DNA from: Streptomyces sp. G-G2
Lineage (GTDB): Bacteria > Actinomycetota > Actinomycetes > Streptomycetales > Streptomycetaceae
Direction: 5' to 3'
NCBI RefSeq assembly: GCF_030063135.1
Contig: NZ_JASISO010000017.1
Location: 1-64,000, forward strand
DNA: 64,000 nucleotides
Below the pieces are notes generated by a model that was not told where the DNA came from, ran no database searches, and was given only the letters and a program-made list of their open reading frames with translations. Below, piece by piece: positions 33,975 to 43,080 of the stretch; the stretch's first letter is position 1, and each line of letters opens with the position of its first letter. Position numbers and translations under genes: made by a program.

Positions 33975-35534
33975 ATGGACCGCAGAATGAGGAAAGTCGT
34001 CGTCGTGGGAGGCTCCGTCGCCGGCTGGACGGTCGCGGCCAGGCTCGCGGGGACGTGGCGCGGGACGGTCGCCGTCACCGTGCTCCAGACGCCGTGCGCT
34101 GTCCCGGATCTGGCGGAGACAGGGCAGGTCACAGCCGTCCCACCAGAATTCCAGTCGGCGCTCTTCGATCCGCTGGGCGTGGCCGAGGACGACTGGACGC
34201 GGGCGTGCGGGGCGTCGTTCCGAACGGCTGTCAGGTATGTGAACTGGCGTACGGAGGGGCCGCTCACCACCGCCGCCAGGACGCTCGCGAACGGCGCCGC
34301 GGACCATTTCTACCGCCCGCGCGCGCACCTGCCCGAATGCGGGAACAATTCGCTCTCCCCTTACTGGCAGTACCTCAGGAGCGAAGGCCTGACCGCGGAA
34401 CCGTTCGACTACGCGTGCTTTCGCGAGCCACCGTTGATGGACGCCATGAAATCACCGCGATGGCTCGACGGCCGGGCGGCCTTTCCCTACGGATGGCACG
34501 TCGACACCCTGGTGTTCCGTGCGTTCCTGCGCGATCTCGCGGTACGGCGGCTCGATGTGCGCGCCGTCCACGATTCCGTGCGGTCCGCCGAGCGCGACGA
34601 GAACGGAATGCTGACCGCGCTGCGCACGGAAAAGGGGCGCAGGATCGAGGGCGACCTCTTCGTCGACTGCACCGGCCAGCAGGGCCTGCTGCTGGGGAAG
34701 GTCCTGGGGGAGCCGTTCGTCGGGGCGCAGGAGCGGCTGCTCTGCGACAGCGCCGCGACCGTCACCGTCGCGCACGACGACACCGCCCACGGAATCGAGC
34801 CCTTCGCCACCGCGACCGCCCTGCCCACGGGCTGGTCCTGGAAGCTCCCGCTGCCCGGCCGGTTCGGCGCGGGCCTCGTGTACCCCCGCGCGAGGACCGC
34901 CCCGGACGAGGCGGCGGGCCGGCTGTGCGAGCTGTACGGGCTGGACCCGGGGCGCGCCGAGGTGCGCCACGCCCGCTACCGCTTCGGACGCAGCCGCCGC
35001 GCCTGGGTGAAGAACTGCGTGGCGCTGGGTACGGCCGCCTGGCAGGTGGAACCCCTGGCGGGCGACGCGCTGGACGAAGTCCTGGGCGCGGTCGGCCTCT
35101 TGATCCGGGACGCCCCCTCCCTGGACGCGCGCGAGGCCCCGGCCGCCCGCTTCAACCGGGCCGCCCGGGACCGGTACGAGCGGGCCGCCGACGCCGTACA
35201 GCTGCACTACGCCGCGGCGCCGCGCGCCGACTCGGGATTCTGGCGGGCCCAGCGCGCACTGCCGCTGTCCGGCGCGCTCCGGGAATGCGTCGAGGCCCAC
35301 CGCGGGGGGCTCTCCCCCGAGCCGGGACAGGAGGCGCGGTACGGGCTGCTGTCGGCCCTCGTACCCGTTCCCGGTGGCTTGGCGCAGGGCACATCGATCG
35401 GATACCGCCCGGACGCACGGCGGTCGGCCGAGGAGCAGCTGGCCCGCGTCAAGCGCCGGCAGCGCATCCTGCTGGAGACGCTGCCGACGGCGCACGCGTA
35501 CCTGGAACGGCTCCACCGCCGCGCGGCTGCATGA
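33975..35534 (+). CDS. Tryptophan-halogenase-fold flavoprotein lacking catalytic Lys and Glu
   Basis: A 519-residue FAD-dependent protein clearly of the tryptophan halogenase family: VVVVGGSVAGWTVAARLA (FAD site), DLFVDCTGQQGLLLGKVL, LLCDSAATVTVAHDD, GWSWKLPLPGRFGAGLVYP (the WxWxIP motif as WSWKLP). The catalytic lysine region, normally FKxAIKF in PrnA and RebH, reads SFRTAVRYVNW, so both lysines are Arg (83 and 87). The PLEST motif with the catalytic Glu reads VEPLAGDALD, giving Ala at about 362. Halogenation by the known mechanism is unlikely. It may be a monooxygenase or use a new mode. ATG 33975 has a weak GGGGG site; ATG 33987 is an alternative. Confidence 0.85.
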   Translation: MDRRMRKVVVVGGSVAGWTVAARLAGTWRGTVAVTVLQTPCAVPDLAETGQVTAVPPEFQSALFDPLGVAEDDWTRACGASFRTAVRYVNWRTEGPLTTAARTLANGAADHFYRPRAHLPECGNNSLSPYWQYLRSEGLTAEPFDYACFREPPLMDAMKSPRWLDGRAAFPYGWHVDTLVFRAFLRDLAVRRLDVRAVHDSVRSAERDENGMLTALRTEKGRRIEGDLFVDCTGQQGLLLGKVLGEPFVGAQERLLCDSAATVTVAHDDTAHGIEPFATATALPTGWSWKLPLPGRFGAGLVYPRARTAPDEAAGRLCELYGLDPGRAEVRHARYRFGRSRRAWVKNCVALGTAAWQVEPLAGDALDEVLGAVGLLIRDAPSLDAREAPAARFNRAARDRYERAADAVQLHYAAAPRADSGFWRAQRALPLSGALRECVEAHRGGLSPEPGQEARYGLLSALVPVPGGLAQGTSIGYRPDARRSAEEQLARVKRRQRILLETLPTAHAYLERLHRRAAA

Positions 35535-35606
35535 AGCTGCCAGATTTCTCCGGCTCCCGGACGGTTCGGCCTAGGGTGGCCCGCGACCTACCGAGGGAGC
35601 ATCTTC

Positions 35607-37697
35607 ATGACCGCACTGTCCGCCGGCGCATTCGACGACATATCCCTCACGCTCGTCATTGTCGTGATGGCCGCGGGGGCCCTCGGGATCATCGTCGTCG
35701 GGGTCTCGGCGGCCTCCCGCAGACTGCTCGGCATCAGAGTCGGTCCCCTGCGCGCGCTCTGCGCGGGCCTGATGGGGCTGGGTGTCTTCCTCGCCTTCAA
35801 CGAAGTGGTGCGCGACGAGCAGGACCGGGGGGCGCTGTCGACGATCCAGATCCCGCTGGCCCTGTTCGCGGCGATGACCACCCTGGTGATCACCGAGGTG
35901 TTCCTGCCCCACGGCAGCTGGACATGGCCGCTCCAGGCCCTGCGGGGACTGGGCGACCGGATGCGACGGGCCCGCCGCTACTCCCAGATCAGCCGGATCT
36001 TCATGCGGCACGGTCTGAGCCGGATGCTGCGCGGCCGCTCGGGTTGGGAAAAGGCCCTGAAGCCCGGCGAGTTCGGCGAGCGGTCGGCCCGGTCGGCACG
36101 GCTGGCCCTGGAGGAGTGCGGTGGAGCGCTGATCAAGTTCGGCCAGGTGATGTCGACGCGGCGCGACCTGCTTCCGCCCCACTTCATCGACGAACTGAGC
36201 CGCTTGCAGAGCGACGTGCCCCCGGCTCCGTGGCCGGAGGTCGAGGCCGTCCTCCACAAGGAACTGGGCAAGCCGGTGTCCGAGGTCTTCGAGTGGATCG
36301 AGCACGTGCCCCTGGCGGCGGCCTCCATCGCTCAGGTGCACCGGGCCCGGCTGTGCGGCGGCCCGACGGTCGCGGTCAAGGTCCAGCGCCCCGGCATCCG
36401 CGAAGCGGTCGAACGCGACCTCGACATCGTGCTCACCATCAGCCGCAGCCTGCAGGCCCGGGTCCGCTCCGCCCAGGCCCTCGGCCTGCGCGAGCTGGGC
36501 GACGGGTTCTCCGAATCCGTACGCGAGGAACTGGACTTCCGTATCGAGGGCCGCAACGCGGTCGCCGTCGCCCAGGCCACCGGGGCATGGGACGCGGACG
36601 CGCCCGTACGCATCCCCCGGGTGTACTTCGAGTACACCTCGGCGCGGGTCCTGGTGCAGGAGTGGATGGAGGGCGTCACGCTCGACCGGGCCGGACCGGC
36701 CGCCGACGCGGCGGGCCTGGACCGGGGGGCGCTGGCCAGTACGGCCTTCTCCGCGATCCTCCACCAGATCCTGCGGGTCGGGGTCTTCCACGCCGATCCC
36801 CACCCGGGCAACATGCTGCTGCTCGACGACGGCCGGATCGGCCTCCTCGACTTCGGCTCGGTGGGGCGGACCGACCCTTCGGTCCGCCTCGCCATCCAGG
36901 AACTGCTGGTGGCCGTGGACCGGGGCGATCCGGCGGGGCTGCACGACGCCCTGCTCGCCCTGCTCGGCACCCGCGCCACCACCAACGAGGAACTGATGCC
37001 CGACGCGGCACTGCTGGAGCGGGAACTGGGCCGGTTCATGGCCCGGCACCTGGGAGCGGGAGCCCAGCCGGATTCCGAGATGTTCACGTCCCTGTTCCGG
37101 ATGCTGTCCCGGTTCGGGCTGGCCGTCCCCCCGGAGGTGGCGGCGGTCTTCCGGGCCCTGGCCACCATCGAGGGGACCCTCACGCACCTCGCCCCCGGCT
37201 TCAACCTGCTCGACGAGGCACGGGCGTTCGCCATCGGGCTGCTCACCGAGCGCTTCACCCTCGGCTCGGCGAAACCGCGGACCGGCGGGGCGGAGGGCGG
37301 CGGAACCGGGGGCTTCAGCCCGCCCGGGCTCTCCTCACTGGTACAGGGCGCGACCCAGGAACTGCTCGCCGTCCTGCCCATGCTGCGCCGACTGCCCCGC
37401 AGGGCCGAGCGCATCAGCGCCTCGCTGGAGGAGGGACGGCTCGGCGTACGGGTCCGGGTGCTCGCGGACGAGCGGGAGCGGCGCTTCGTATCCGGACTGA
37501 TCCACCAGGTCACGGTGACCCTGCTGGCCGCCTGCACGGGCTTGATGGGGGTCATGCTGGTGGTCTTCGGCACCGGCAAGGGGCCCCGGGTGACCGATCA
37601 GCTGGAGCTGTATCCGCTGATCGGCTACCACGTGCTCGCCGTCAGCGCGATCCTCATGCTCAGGGCCCTGTACACGGCGATGCGCCTGCCCGCCTGA
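35607..37697 (+). CDS. AarF/UbiB (ABC1) atypical kinase family protein
   Basis: A 696-residue membrane-associated ABC1 protein. The N terminus adds three to four hydrophobic segments (LVIVVMAAGALGIIVVGVSA, LMGLGVFLAFNEV, LALFAAMTTLVITEVFL). The kinase-like domain has IKFGQVMSTRRDLLP (KxGQ signature, Lys177), VAVKVQRPGI (Lys258), FHADPHPGNMLLL and LLDFGSVGR. Two more membrane helices close the protein. The family supports isoprenoid-quinone metabolism in other organisms. Here it lies 73 bp after the halogenase-like gene, probably in one transcript, and converges with a P450. A link to the polyprenyl synthase 9 kb upstream is possible but unproven. Confidence 0.9.
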   Translation: MTALSAGAFDDISLTLVIVVMAAGALGIIVVGVSAASRRLLGIRVGPLRALCAGLMGLGVFLAFNEVVRDEQDRGALSTIQIPLALFAAMTTLVITEVFLPHGSWTWPLQALRGLGDRMRRARRYSQISRIFMRHGLSRMLRGRSGWEKALKPGEFGERSARSARLALEECGGALIKFGQVMSTRRDLLPPHFIDELSRLQSDVPPAPWPEVEAVLHKELGKPVSEVFEWIEHVPLAAASIAQVHRARLCGGPTVAVKVQRPGIREAVERDLDIVLTISRSLQARVRSAQALGLRELGDGFSESVREELDFRIEGRNAVAVAQATGAWDADAPVRIPRVYFEYTSARVLVQEWMEGVTLDRAGPAADAAGLDRGALASTAFSAILHQILRVGVFHADPHPGNMLLLDDGRIGLLDFGSVGRTDPSVRLAIQELLVAVDRGDPAGLHDALLALLGTRATTNEELMPDAALLERELGRFMARHLGAGAQPDSEMFTSLFRMLSRFGLAVPPEVAAVFRALATIEGTLTHLAPGFNLLDEARAFAIGLLTERFTLGSAKPRTGGAEGGGTGGFSPPGLSSLVQGATQELLAVLPMLRRLPRRAERISASLEEGRLGVRVRVLADERERRFVSGLIHQVTVTLLAACTGLMGVMLVVFGTGKGPRVTDQLELYPLIGYHVLAVSAILMLRALYTAMRLPA

Positions 37698-37713
37698 GCG
37701 GGCCTACACCGGT

Positions 37714-38931
37714 TCACAGCAGGACGGGCAGCGCCTCCAGCGGGCGGACGACCATGTTCTGCTGGTACCGCAGCTCGGCCGGGTCCACGGCGAGGCGAAT
37801 CTCCGGGAACCGCTCGAAGAGCCGCCGGGCGGCGATCTCCGTGATCACCTTCGCGAGGTGGGCGCCCGAGCAGTAGTGGATGCCGAAACCGAAGCTGAGG
37901 TGCGCGGGCTTGGGGCGGTTCAGGTCCAGCTCGTCCGGGCGGTCGGGGAACTGGTGCGGGTCGCGGTTCGTCGACAGCGCGCTGATGACGACGACCTCCC
38001 CGGCCGGGATGCTCACGCCGCCGATCTCGACCGGTTCGGTGGTCACGCGCTGGAGAGTGTTGCCGATCGGGCTGACGAAGCGGATCAGTTCGTCCATCGA
38101 CTTGCCCCAGCGGCCCGGTTCGGCCAGCAGCTCGGTCCGCTCCGCCGGATGGGTCAGGAGCGCGGCGATGACACCGCCCACCAGGCTGGCGGTCGTGTCG
38201 TTGCCGCCGGTCATCAGCGCGAAGCCGGTGGAGAGGATCTCCGTACTGGTCAGCCGCCGTTCCGGGTCCGCGTGGATGAGCGCGGACAGCAGGTCCTCGC
38301 CCGGCTCGCGTTCCTTCTCCGCGATGAGCGCGGACATGTAGCGGGACAGCTCCCGGATGTTGAGGTCCAGCACCCCGGAGCCCTCGGTGGGGGAGTGGCT
38401 GCGCAGCGCGGTGGACCAGCGCAGGAAGTCCGGCCAGGCGTCGGCCGGTACGCCCATCAGCTCGGCGATGACGATGACGGGCAGCGGGTCGGCGTACCCG
38501 GAGATCAGATCGGGGCGGTCCAGCCCGGCCAGCCGGTCCAGCAGCTCGTCGGCGATCTGCTCCACCTTCGGCCGCAGGGCCTCGGCGCGGCGCGGGGTGA
38601 ACGCGAAACTGATGGCCCGGCGCAGCGGGGTGTGGCGCGGCGGCTCCAGATTGGCGAGGTGGTTGGCCTCCTCGGGGGGCGGCGTCATCGTGCGCCCGGT
38701 CCGCTCCGACATGAGGCGGTAGTGCACGTGGACGTCCCGGCTCAGCCGGGGATCGGCGAGCGCGGCCTTGGCGTCCTCGTACCGGGTCACCACCCAGGCG
38801 CGCCCGCCGTCGGGGAAGGACAGTTCGCGCACGGGGCTCTCGCGCCGTACGTACTCGAGGACCGGATACGGGTTCTGGGTGAAGTCGTTGGTGAGCATCC
38901 AGTACTTGGAGAGTGCCCGCGTGCCTGTCAT
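37714..38931 (-). CDS. Cytochrome P450 (CYP107-like)
   Basis: A 405-residue soluble bacterial P450. The I-helix oxygen-activation motif is ALMTGGNDTTASLVGGV, the ExxR helix is MDELIRF (E) followed by TLQRVTT, and the heme loop is FGFGIHYCSGAHLAKV with Cys354 as thiolate ligand. Length and motifs resemble macrolide and peptide tailoring CYP107 enzymes. I chose ATG 38931, six bases after GGAGG, over an ATG seven codons upstream. It is transcribed towards the AarF gene and away from the ABC exporter. It needs ferredoxin and reductase encoded elsewhere. The substrate is probably the peptide or a precursor. Confidence 0.92.
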   Translation of the reverse strand: MTGTRALSKYWMLTNDFTQNPYPVLEYVRRESPVRELSFPDGGRAWVVTRYEDAKAALADPRLSRDVHVHYRLMSERTGRTMTPPPEEANHLANLEPPRHTPLRRAISFAFTPRRAEALRPKVEQIADELLDRLAGLDRPDLISGYADPLPVIVIAELMGVPADAWPDFLRWSTALRSHSPTEGSGVLDLNIRELSRYMSALIAEKEREPGEDLLSALIHADPERRLTSTEILSTGFALMTGGNDTTASLVGGVIAALLTHPAERTELLAEPGRWGKSMDELIRFVSPIGNTLQRVTTEPVEIGGVSIPAGEVVVISALSTNRDPHQFPDRPDELDLNRPKPAHLSFGFGIHYCSGAHLAKVITEIAARRLFERFPEIRLAVDPAELRYQQNMVVRPLEALPVLL

Positions 38932-39193
38932 GTCCGTCCTCCGTGCCGTCACCGGGAGCTGCCCCCTTTTCCGTCGGCACGTTAGGCGCGCGCGGTGCGT
39001 GGACGCAGGTCTGGTCTCAAGAGTTCTATCTGCGCTCGGAATCGGGGCCTCCGGCCAGGAGGATCTATGCCGATTGGCAGATGTGGCGGGTCACGGCCCG
39101 CTCCTAGGCTCCTTTTCGACCGCCGGACGCCCCGCGGAGTGCTCCGGTCATGGACCGTCCGATGAATCAACCCGTATGGGGAGTGTGAGTCGT
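38932..39193. promoter_or_regulatory. Divergent promoter region, P450 and ABC exporter
   Basis: A 262-bp gap between divergent genes. TAGGCT at about 39105-39110 could be a -10 for the ABC genes, and a TTGGCAG word near 39074 resembles half of the TGGCAGC operator, but the second half is missing. Nothing here is strong enough to name a promoter with confidence. Confidence 0.35.
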
Positions 39194-39964
39194 GTGACCG
39201 CGACCATTTCGACTGCGACCAAGCGGCAGACCGCCGCGCGAGCTGTTGGCGTGACGAAACTGTACGGCGAGGGCGAGGCCCAGGTCGCGGCCCTGCGCGG
39301 CGTGAACGTCGAATTCACGGCCGGGGAATTCACCGCGATCATGGGCCCGTCCGGCTCCGGAAAGTCCACCCTCATGCACGCCCTGGCCGGCCTGGACAGT
39401 ATCACCTCCGGCGAGGTGTACATCGGCGACGCCGAGGTGAGCGGGATGTCCGACAAGTCGCTCACCGAGCTGCGCCGCAACCGGATCGGGTTCATCTTCC
39501 AGCAGTTCAACCTGCTGCCGACGCTGACGGCGCAGGAGAACATCCTGCTGCCGCTCGCGATCGCCGGACGCAAGCCGTCGAAGGACTGGTTCGACCGTGT
39601 CGTGGACACGGTCGGCCTGGGCGAGCGGCTCGGCCACCGGCCGACGGAGCTGTCCGGCGGACAACAGCAGCGCGTGGCCTGCGCCCGCGCCCTGGTGTCC
39701 CAGCCGGAGGTCATCTTCGCCGACGAGCCGACCGGAAACCTGGACTCGACCTCGGGCACCGAGGTGCTCAGGTTCCTCCAGCACTCGGTCCGTACCCTCG
39801 GCCAGACGATCGTCATGGTCACGCACGACCCGCACGCCGCTTCCTACGCGGACCGGGTCATCTTCCTGGCCGACGGCCGGATCGTGGACGAGCTCCGCGA
39901 GCCGACCGCGGACGCCGTGCTCGACACCATGCGCTCGCTCGACGGCAAGGCACGGGTGGCGTAA
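39194..39964 (+). CDS. ABC transporter ATP-binding protein (MacB/LolD type)
   Basis: A 256-residue ATPase of the MacB/LolD/FtsE type. Walker A IMGPSGSGKSTLMHAL (Lys57), IGFIFQQFNLLPTLTAQENILLPL (Q-loop, quoted in part as FIFQQFNLLPTLTAQENI), signature LSGGQQQRVACARAL, Walker B VIFADEPTGNLD and the switch His in MVTHDPHA are all intact. GTG 39194 is chosen since GGGGAG lies ten bases ahead; ATG 39176 is in frame but has no such site. The stop overlaps the permease start by one base (TAATG), so the two form one exporter. Role: probable export of the peptide or self-resistance. Confidence 0.93.
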   Translation: MTATISTATKRQTAARAVGVTKLYGEGEAQVAALRGVNVEFTAGEFTAIMGPSGSGKSTLMHALAGLDSITSGEVYIGDAEVSGMSDKSLTELRRNRIGFIFQQFNLLPTLTAQENILLPLAIAGRKPSKDWFDRVVDTVGLGERLGHRPTELSGGQQQRVACARALVSQPEVIFADEPTGNLDSTSGTEVLRFLQHSVRTLGQTIVMVTHDPHAASYADRVIFLADGRIVDELREPTADAVLDTMRSLDGKARVA

Positions 39965-42504
39965 TGCTGAATGCCACGCTCAAGAGTCTGCTCTCCCGCA
40001 AGCTCCGGCTGGTCCTCTCCGGCCTGGCGATCGTCCTCGCGGTGATGTTCGTATCGGGCTCCATGGTCATCAAGGACACGCTGAACCGTTCCATTGACGC
40101 CCAGTTCAATGGTGCTTACGACGACATGGACCTGCACGTGGCGCTCAAGCCCAAGGTGGCGGCCGACACGGGCGACACTGCGGCCGTGGCCCCGCTCGAC
40201 GCGGCGGCCGTCGCCCGCGCGGCCAAGGTCCCCGGCGTCGCCGGGGCGAAGGGCCTCGTCATGGCCGAGGGCGCACGCGTCCTGGGCCGGGACGGCAAGC
40301 TGGTGAAGAGCACCGGAGGCCCCCGCTACGGCGAGAGCTGGCGCGGCGAGAGCAAGCTGATAGAGCTGCGCTCCGGCCACGAGCCGCGCACGGACACCGA
40401 GGTCGCCATCAACGCCGGCCTGGCCGAGGAGGCGGGCTTCAAGGCCGGTGACCAGATCAGCGTGCTCACCTCGGAGCCGAAGCGGACCTTCACCGTGGCC
40501 GGCGTCTTCGGCTACTCCGGTGACCGCGGTTCCATCGGCGGCGAGCAGACGGTGGCCTTCAGCGCCCCGGTCGCCCAGCAGCTGATGCTCGGCCGGCCCG
40601 ACGCCTTCTCCGGCATCAAGGTGGACGTCGCCCCCGGCGCTTCGGTCCCCGCCGTACGAGCGGCGCTGACCGCCGGCCTCGGCGGCGAGTTCGAGGTCCT
40701 GACGGGCGAGGGGCTCGCCAAGAAGGCCTCCGACCAGTCCCGCGGCGTCCTCGACATGATGAACCAGCTGCTGCTCGGGTTCGCGGCGGTGGCGGTGCTC
40801 GTCGGCGTCTTCCTGATCGTCAACACCTTCTCGATCATCATCGCCCAGCGGATGCGGGAGCTCGCCCTGCTGCGCGCCCTCGGTGCGGGCCGCGGCCAGG
40901 TGATCGCCTCCGTGCTGATCGAGTCCTTCGTGGTCGGCCTGGTCTCCTCCGCCATCGGTCTCGCCGCGGGCATCGGCATCGGCGCCCTCGGCTCCGACCT
41001 GCTCGCCGGAGCGACGGACGGCCTTGAGGTCGCCTCCCTCGGCGTGCCCGCGAGCGCGGTGGCCACCTCCTTCGCCGTGGGCATCCTGGTGACGATGGCG
41101 GCCGCGCTCTTCCCCGCCGTACGGGCTTCCAAGGTGGCGCCCATCGCGGTGATCCGCGCCTCGGCCACGCCGGACGGCACGCACCGCAAGCAGACCTGGA
41201 CGGGCTCGGTCCTGCTCGGCCTCGGCGTCCTCCTGCTGGCACTGGGCCTCTTCGGGTCCAGCGGGGTGTCCGTGGTCCTCGGCGGAGTCCTGCTGGCCTT
41301 CGTCGGTGTCGCGCTCCTGACGCCGCTGTTCAGCAAGCCGTCGGTGCAGGTGATCGGCGCGGTGTTCTCCCGTTCGCTGCCCGGACAGCTGGGCCGGCGC
41401 AACTCCGCCCGCAATCCGCGCCGTACCGCCATCACCGCCTCGGCGATGATGATCGGCGTCGCCCTCGTCACCGCGATCAGCACGGTGGCGTCCTCCTCGG
41501 AGGACAGCGTCACCAAGGACATCCGGCGGGACCTGAAGGCCGACTACGTGGCCATGGGCGAGGCGGGTTCGGCGGGCTCGGCGACCATCGACCCGGCGGC
41601 GCTGACCCGGATCTCCGAGGTCCCCGGCGTGAAGGCGGTCGCGGCCGCGGCGCTGGACACGGCCACGGTCGGCAAGGAGGCCCAGCCGGTCACCGCCTGG
41701 CAGGACTGGAACACGGCCCGCGAGGTCCTCGGACTCCAGGACGCGCAGGGTTCCCTCGCGGCCCCCGCGGCGGGAACCGTGGTCATGAACGAGAGCACCG
41801 CGAAGACCCGCGGGGTGAAGGTCGGCGACAGCCTCACCCTCCAGCTCCAGCGGGGCGACGCCCGCACCTACGAGGTCGCCGGCCTCTTCAAGGACTCGTC
41901 CCTGACGAACAGCGTGGTCGTGCCCTGGGCCGACGCCGCGTCCGGATTCCGCGGCACCCAGCCCTCGCAGGCCTACTTCCAGCTGGACGGCGGGGCCGAG
42001 GGCGCCTCCGTGCGGCCGGAGATCGAGAAGCTGCTCGCGGACAGCCCCGAGGTCACGGTGAAGACCAAGGAGGAGGTCATCGAGATGTTCAGCGGCGGCA
42101 TGGCCATGATCCTCACCGTGGTCCAGGGACTGCTCGGCGTCGCGATGCTCATCGCGGTCCTCGGCATCATCAATACCCTCGCCCTGTCGATCCTCGAACG
42201 CACCAAGGAGATGGGCACGCTGCGGGCGATCGGCCTCAGCCGCGGTCAGACGATCCGCATGGTCATGACCGAGTCGGTGGTGATCTCCCTCTTCGGCGCG
42301 GTGCTCGGCATCGTGGTCGGCGGAGTCCTCGGACTCGCGGTGGCCCACGCGATGAAGGACCAGGGCGTCAGTGAACTGTCCCTGCCCTGGGGCCAGATGC
42401 TCGCCTACCTCATCGGTGCGGGAGTCGTCGGCGTCATCGCCTCGATCGCCCCGGCCCGCCGGGGTGCCCGGCTGAACGTGCTCACCGCCATCAGCCACGG
42501 CTGA
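39964..42504 (+). CDS. ABC transporter permease, FtsX/MacB-like
   Basis: An 846-residue permease with a duplicated FtsX layout: an N-terminal helix (LVLSGLAIVLAVMFVSGSMVI), an extracytoplasmic domain of about 200 residues, three helices (VAVLVGVFLIVNTFSIII, then ALLRALGAGRGQVIASVLI coupling region), a second unit beginning LLGLGVLLLALGLFGSSG, another extracellular domain, and three final helices (ILTVVQGLLGVAMLIAVLGI, SVVISLFGAVLGIVVGGV, LAYLIGAGVVGVIASIAPA). The mechanotransmission-type fold fits an exporter of peptides or lipids, or a resistance pump. It is translated from the overlapping TAATG with its ATPase. Confidence 0.93.
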   Translation: MLNATLKSLLSRKLRLVLSGLAIVLAVMFVSGSMVIKDTLNRSIDAQFNGAYDDMDLHVALKPKVAADTGDTAAVAPLDAAAVARAAKVPGVAGAKGLVMAEGARVLGRDGKLVKSTGGPRYGESWRGESKLIELRSGHEPRTDTEVAINAGLAEEAGFKAGDQISVLTSEPKRTFTVAGVFGYSGDRGSIGGEQTVAFSAPVAQQLMLGRPDAFSGIKVDVAPGASVPAVRAALTAGLGGEFEVLTGEGLAKKASDQSRGVLDMMNQLLLGFAAVAVLVGVFLIVNTFSIIIAQRMRELALLRALGAGRGQVIASVLIESFVVGLVSSAIGLAAGIGIGALGSDLLAGATDGLEVASLGVPASAVATSFAVGILVTMAAALFPAVRASKVAPIAVIRASATPDGTHRKQTWTGSVLLGLGVLLLALGLFGSSGVSVVLGGVLLAFVGVALLTPLFSKPSVQVIGAVFSRSLPGQLGRRNSARNPRRTAITASAMMIGVALVTAISTVASSSEDSVTKDIRRDLKADYVAMGEAGSAGSATIDPAALTRISEVPGVKAVAAAALDTATVGKEAQPVTAWQDWNTAREVLGLQDAQGSLAAPAAGTVVMNESTAKTRGVKVGDSLTLQLQRGDARTYEVAGLFKDSSLTNSVVVPWADAASGFRGTQPSQAYFQLDGGAEGASVRPEIEKLLADSPEVTVKTKEEVIEMFSGGMAMILTVVQGLLGVAMLIAVLGIINTLALSILERTKEMGTLRAIGLSRGQTIRMVMTESVVISLFGAVLGIVVGGVLGLAVAHAMKDQGVSELSLPWGQMLAYLIGAGVVGVIASIAPARRGARLNVLTAISHG

Positions 42505-42739
42505 CCGGAACGGTCCGCGCGGACGTCCGCCGACCGGCGCCGGAGGAGCCTTCGCGCCCCGCGCCCCCTGCCCCGCCTCCGCCGCCCCCCGCCCGACGTG
42601 CGGATCGGCAGCTTCCTGCACCTTCCATTGCCGCTCCAGCGCCAGTGGGCTGACATGTTCTAGGACTCACCGCGATCCCTCCGTTCCGGCGTGGGACGGC
42701 AGCGGGTCCGGTCGTGTCCGCAGAGAAACAGGGGGCAAG

Positions 42740-42994
42740 ATGCACGAGCGTGAGTTCCGCGCTTTTGTGTCCGTAGCGGAAATCGGACGCATGGATCAGG
42801 CCGCGAAGACACTGGGATATTCGCAGCCGGCCATCAGCTATCAGATCAAGTGCCTGGAGCAAATGCTGGGTACGAAGCTCTTCACGAGGGATTCGACGGG
42901 CGCGAGGCTGACCAGGGAGGGGCGGATGATACTTCCGTCCGCCCGGGCCGTGCTGGCCCTGATAGACAGCATGAAAGGCGTCTGCGCGGTGTGA
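42740..42994 (+). CDS. LysR-type DNA-binding domain alone (84 residues)
   Basis: The protein is just the winged HTH of a LysR regulator: FRAFVSVAEIGRMDQAAKTLGYSQPAISYQIKCLEQMLGTKLFTR (read in pieces) and LTREGRMILPSARAVLALID, then stops. The ligand-binding domain of about 200 residues is absent, and no frame continues it downstream. ATG 42740 has AGGGGG four bases ahead, and a convergent-gene hairpin terminator follows the stop, so it looks like a deliberate short gene, not a fresh truncation. It may act as an unliganded DNA binder or antagonist. A degenerate copy of the TGGCAGC operator lies upstream at about 42607. Confidence 0.75.
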   Translation: MHEREFRAFVSVAEIGRMDQAAKTLGYSQPAISYQIKCLEQMLGTKLFTRDSTGARLTREGRMILPSARAVLALIDSMKGVCAV

Positions 42995-43001
42995 CGGGGC
43001 G

Positions 43002-43033
43002 GGTTCCGGGACCGGCGGCGCCGGCCCGGAACC
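43002..43033. terminator. Hairpin terminator between convergent genes
   Basis: A 14-bp stem with one bulged A: GGTTCCGGG (43002-43010) and CCGGC (43012-43016) pair with GCCGG (43020-43024) and CCCGGAACC (43025-43033), closed by a GGC loop. It lies eight bases after the LysR-stub stop and before the stop of the response regulator on the other strand. Confidence 0.82.
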
Positions 43034-43080
43034 GGGTCACCGGGGGCCCGGCCGCCGGCTCGGACCGACAGGCCGCCGCC

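Noticed and set aside
33975-35534. Straight annotation of the flavoprotein as tryptophan halogenase
   Set aside because: The fold fits but the catalytic Lys and Glu positions are Arg and Ala, so the enzymatic label is not supported.
34055-37876. A 1273-codon plus-strand frame overlapping the halogenase-like and AarF genes
   Set aside because: It is the +1 shadow of two well-supported genes and is Arg/Pro/Gly-rich without domains.
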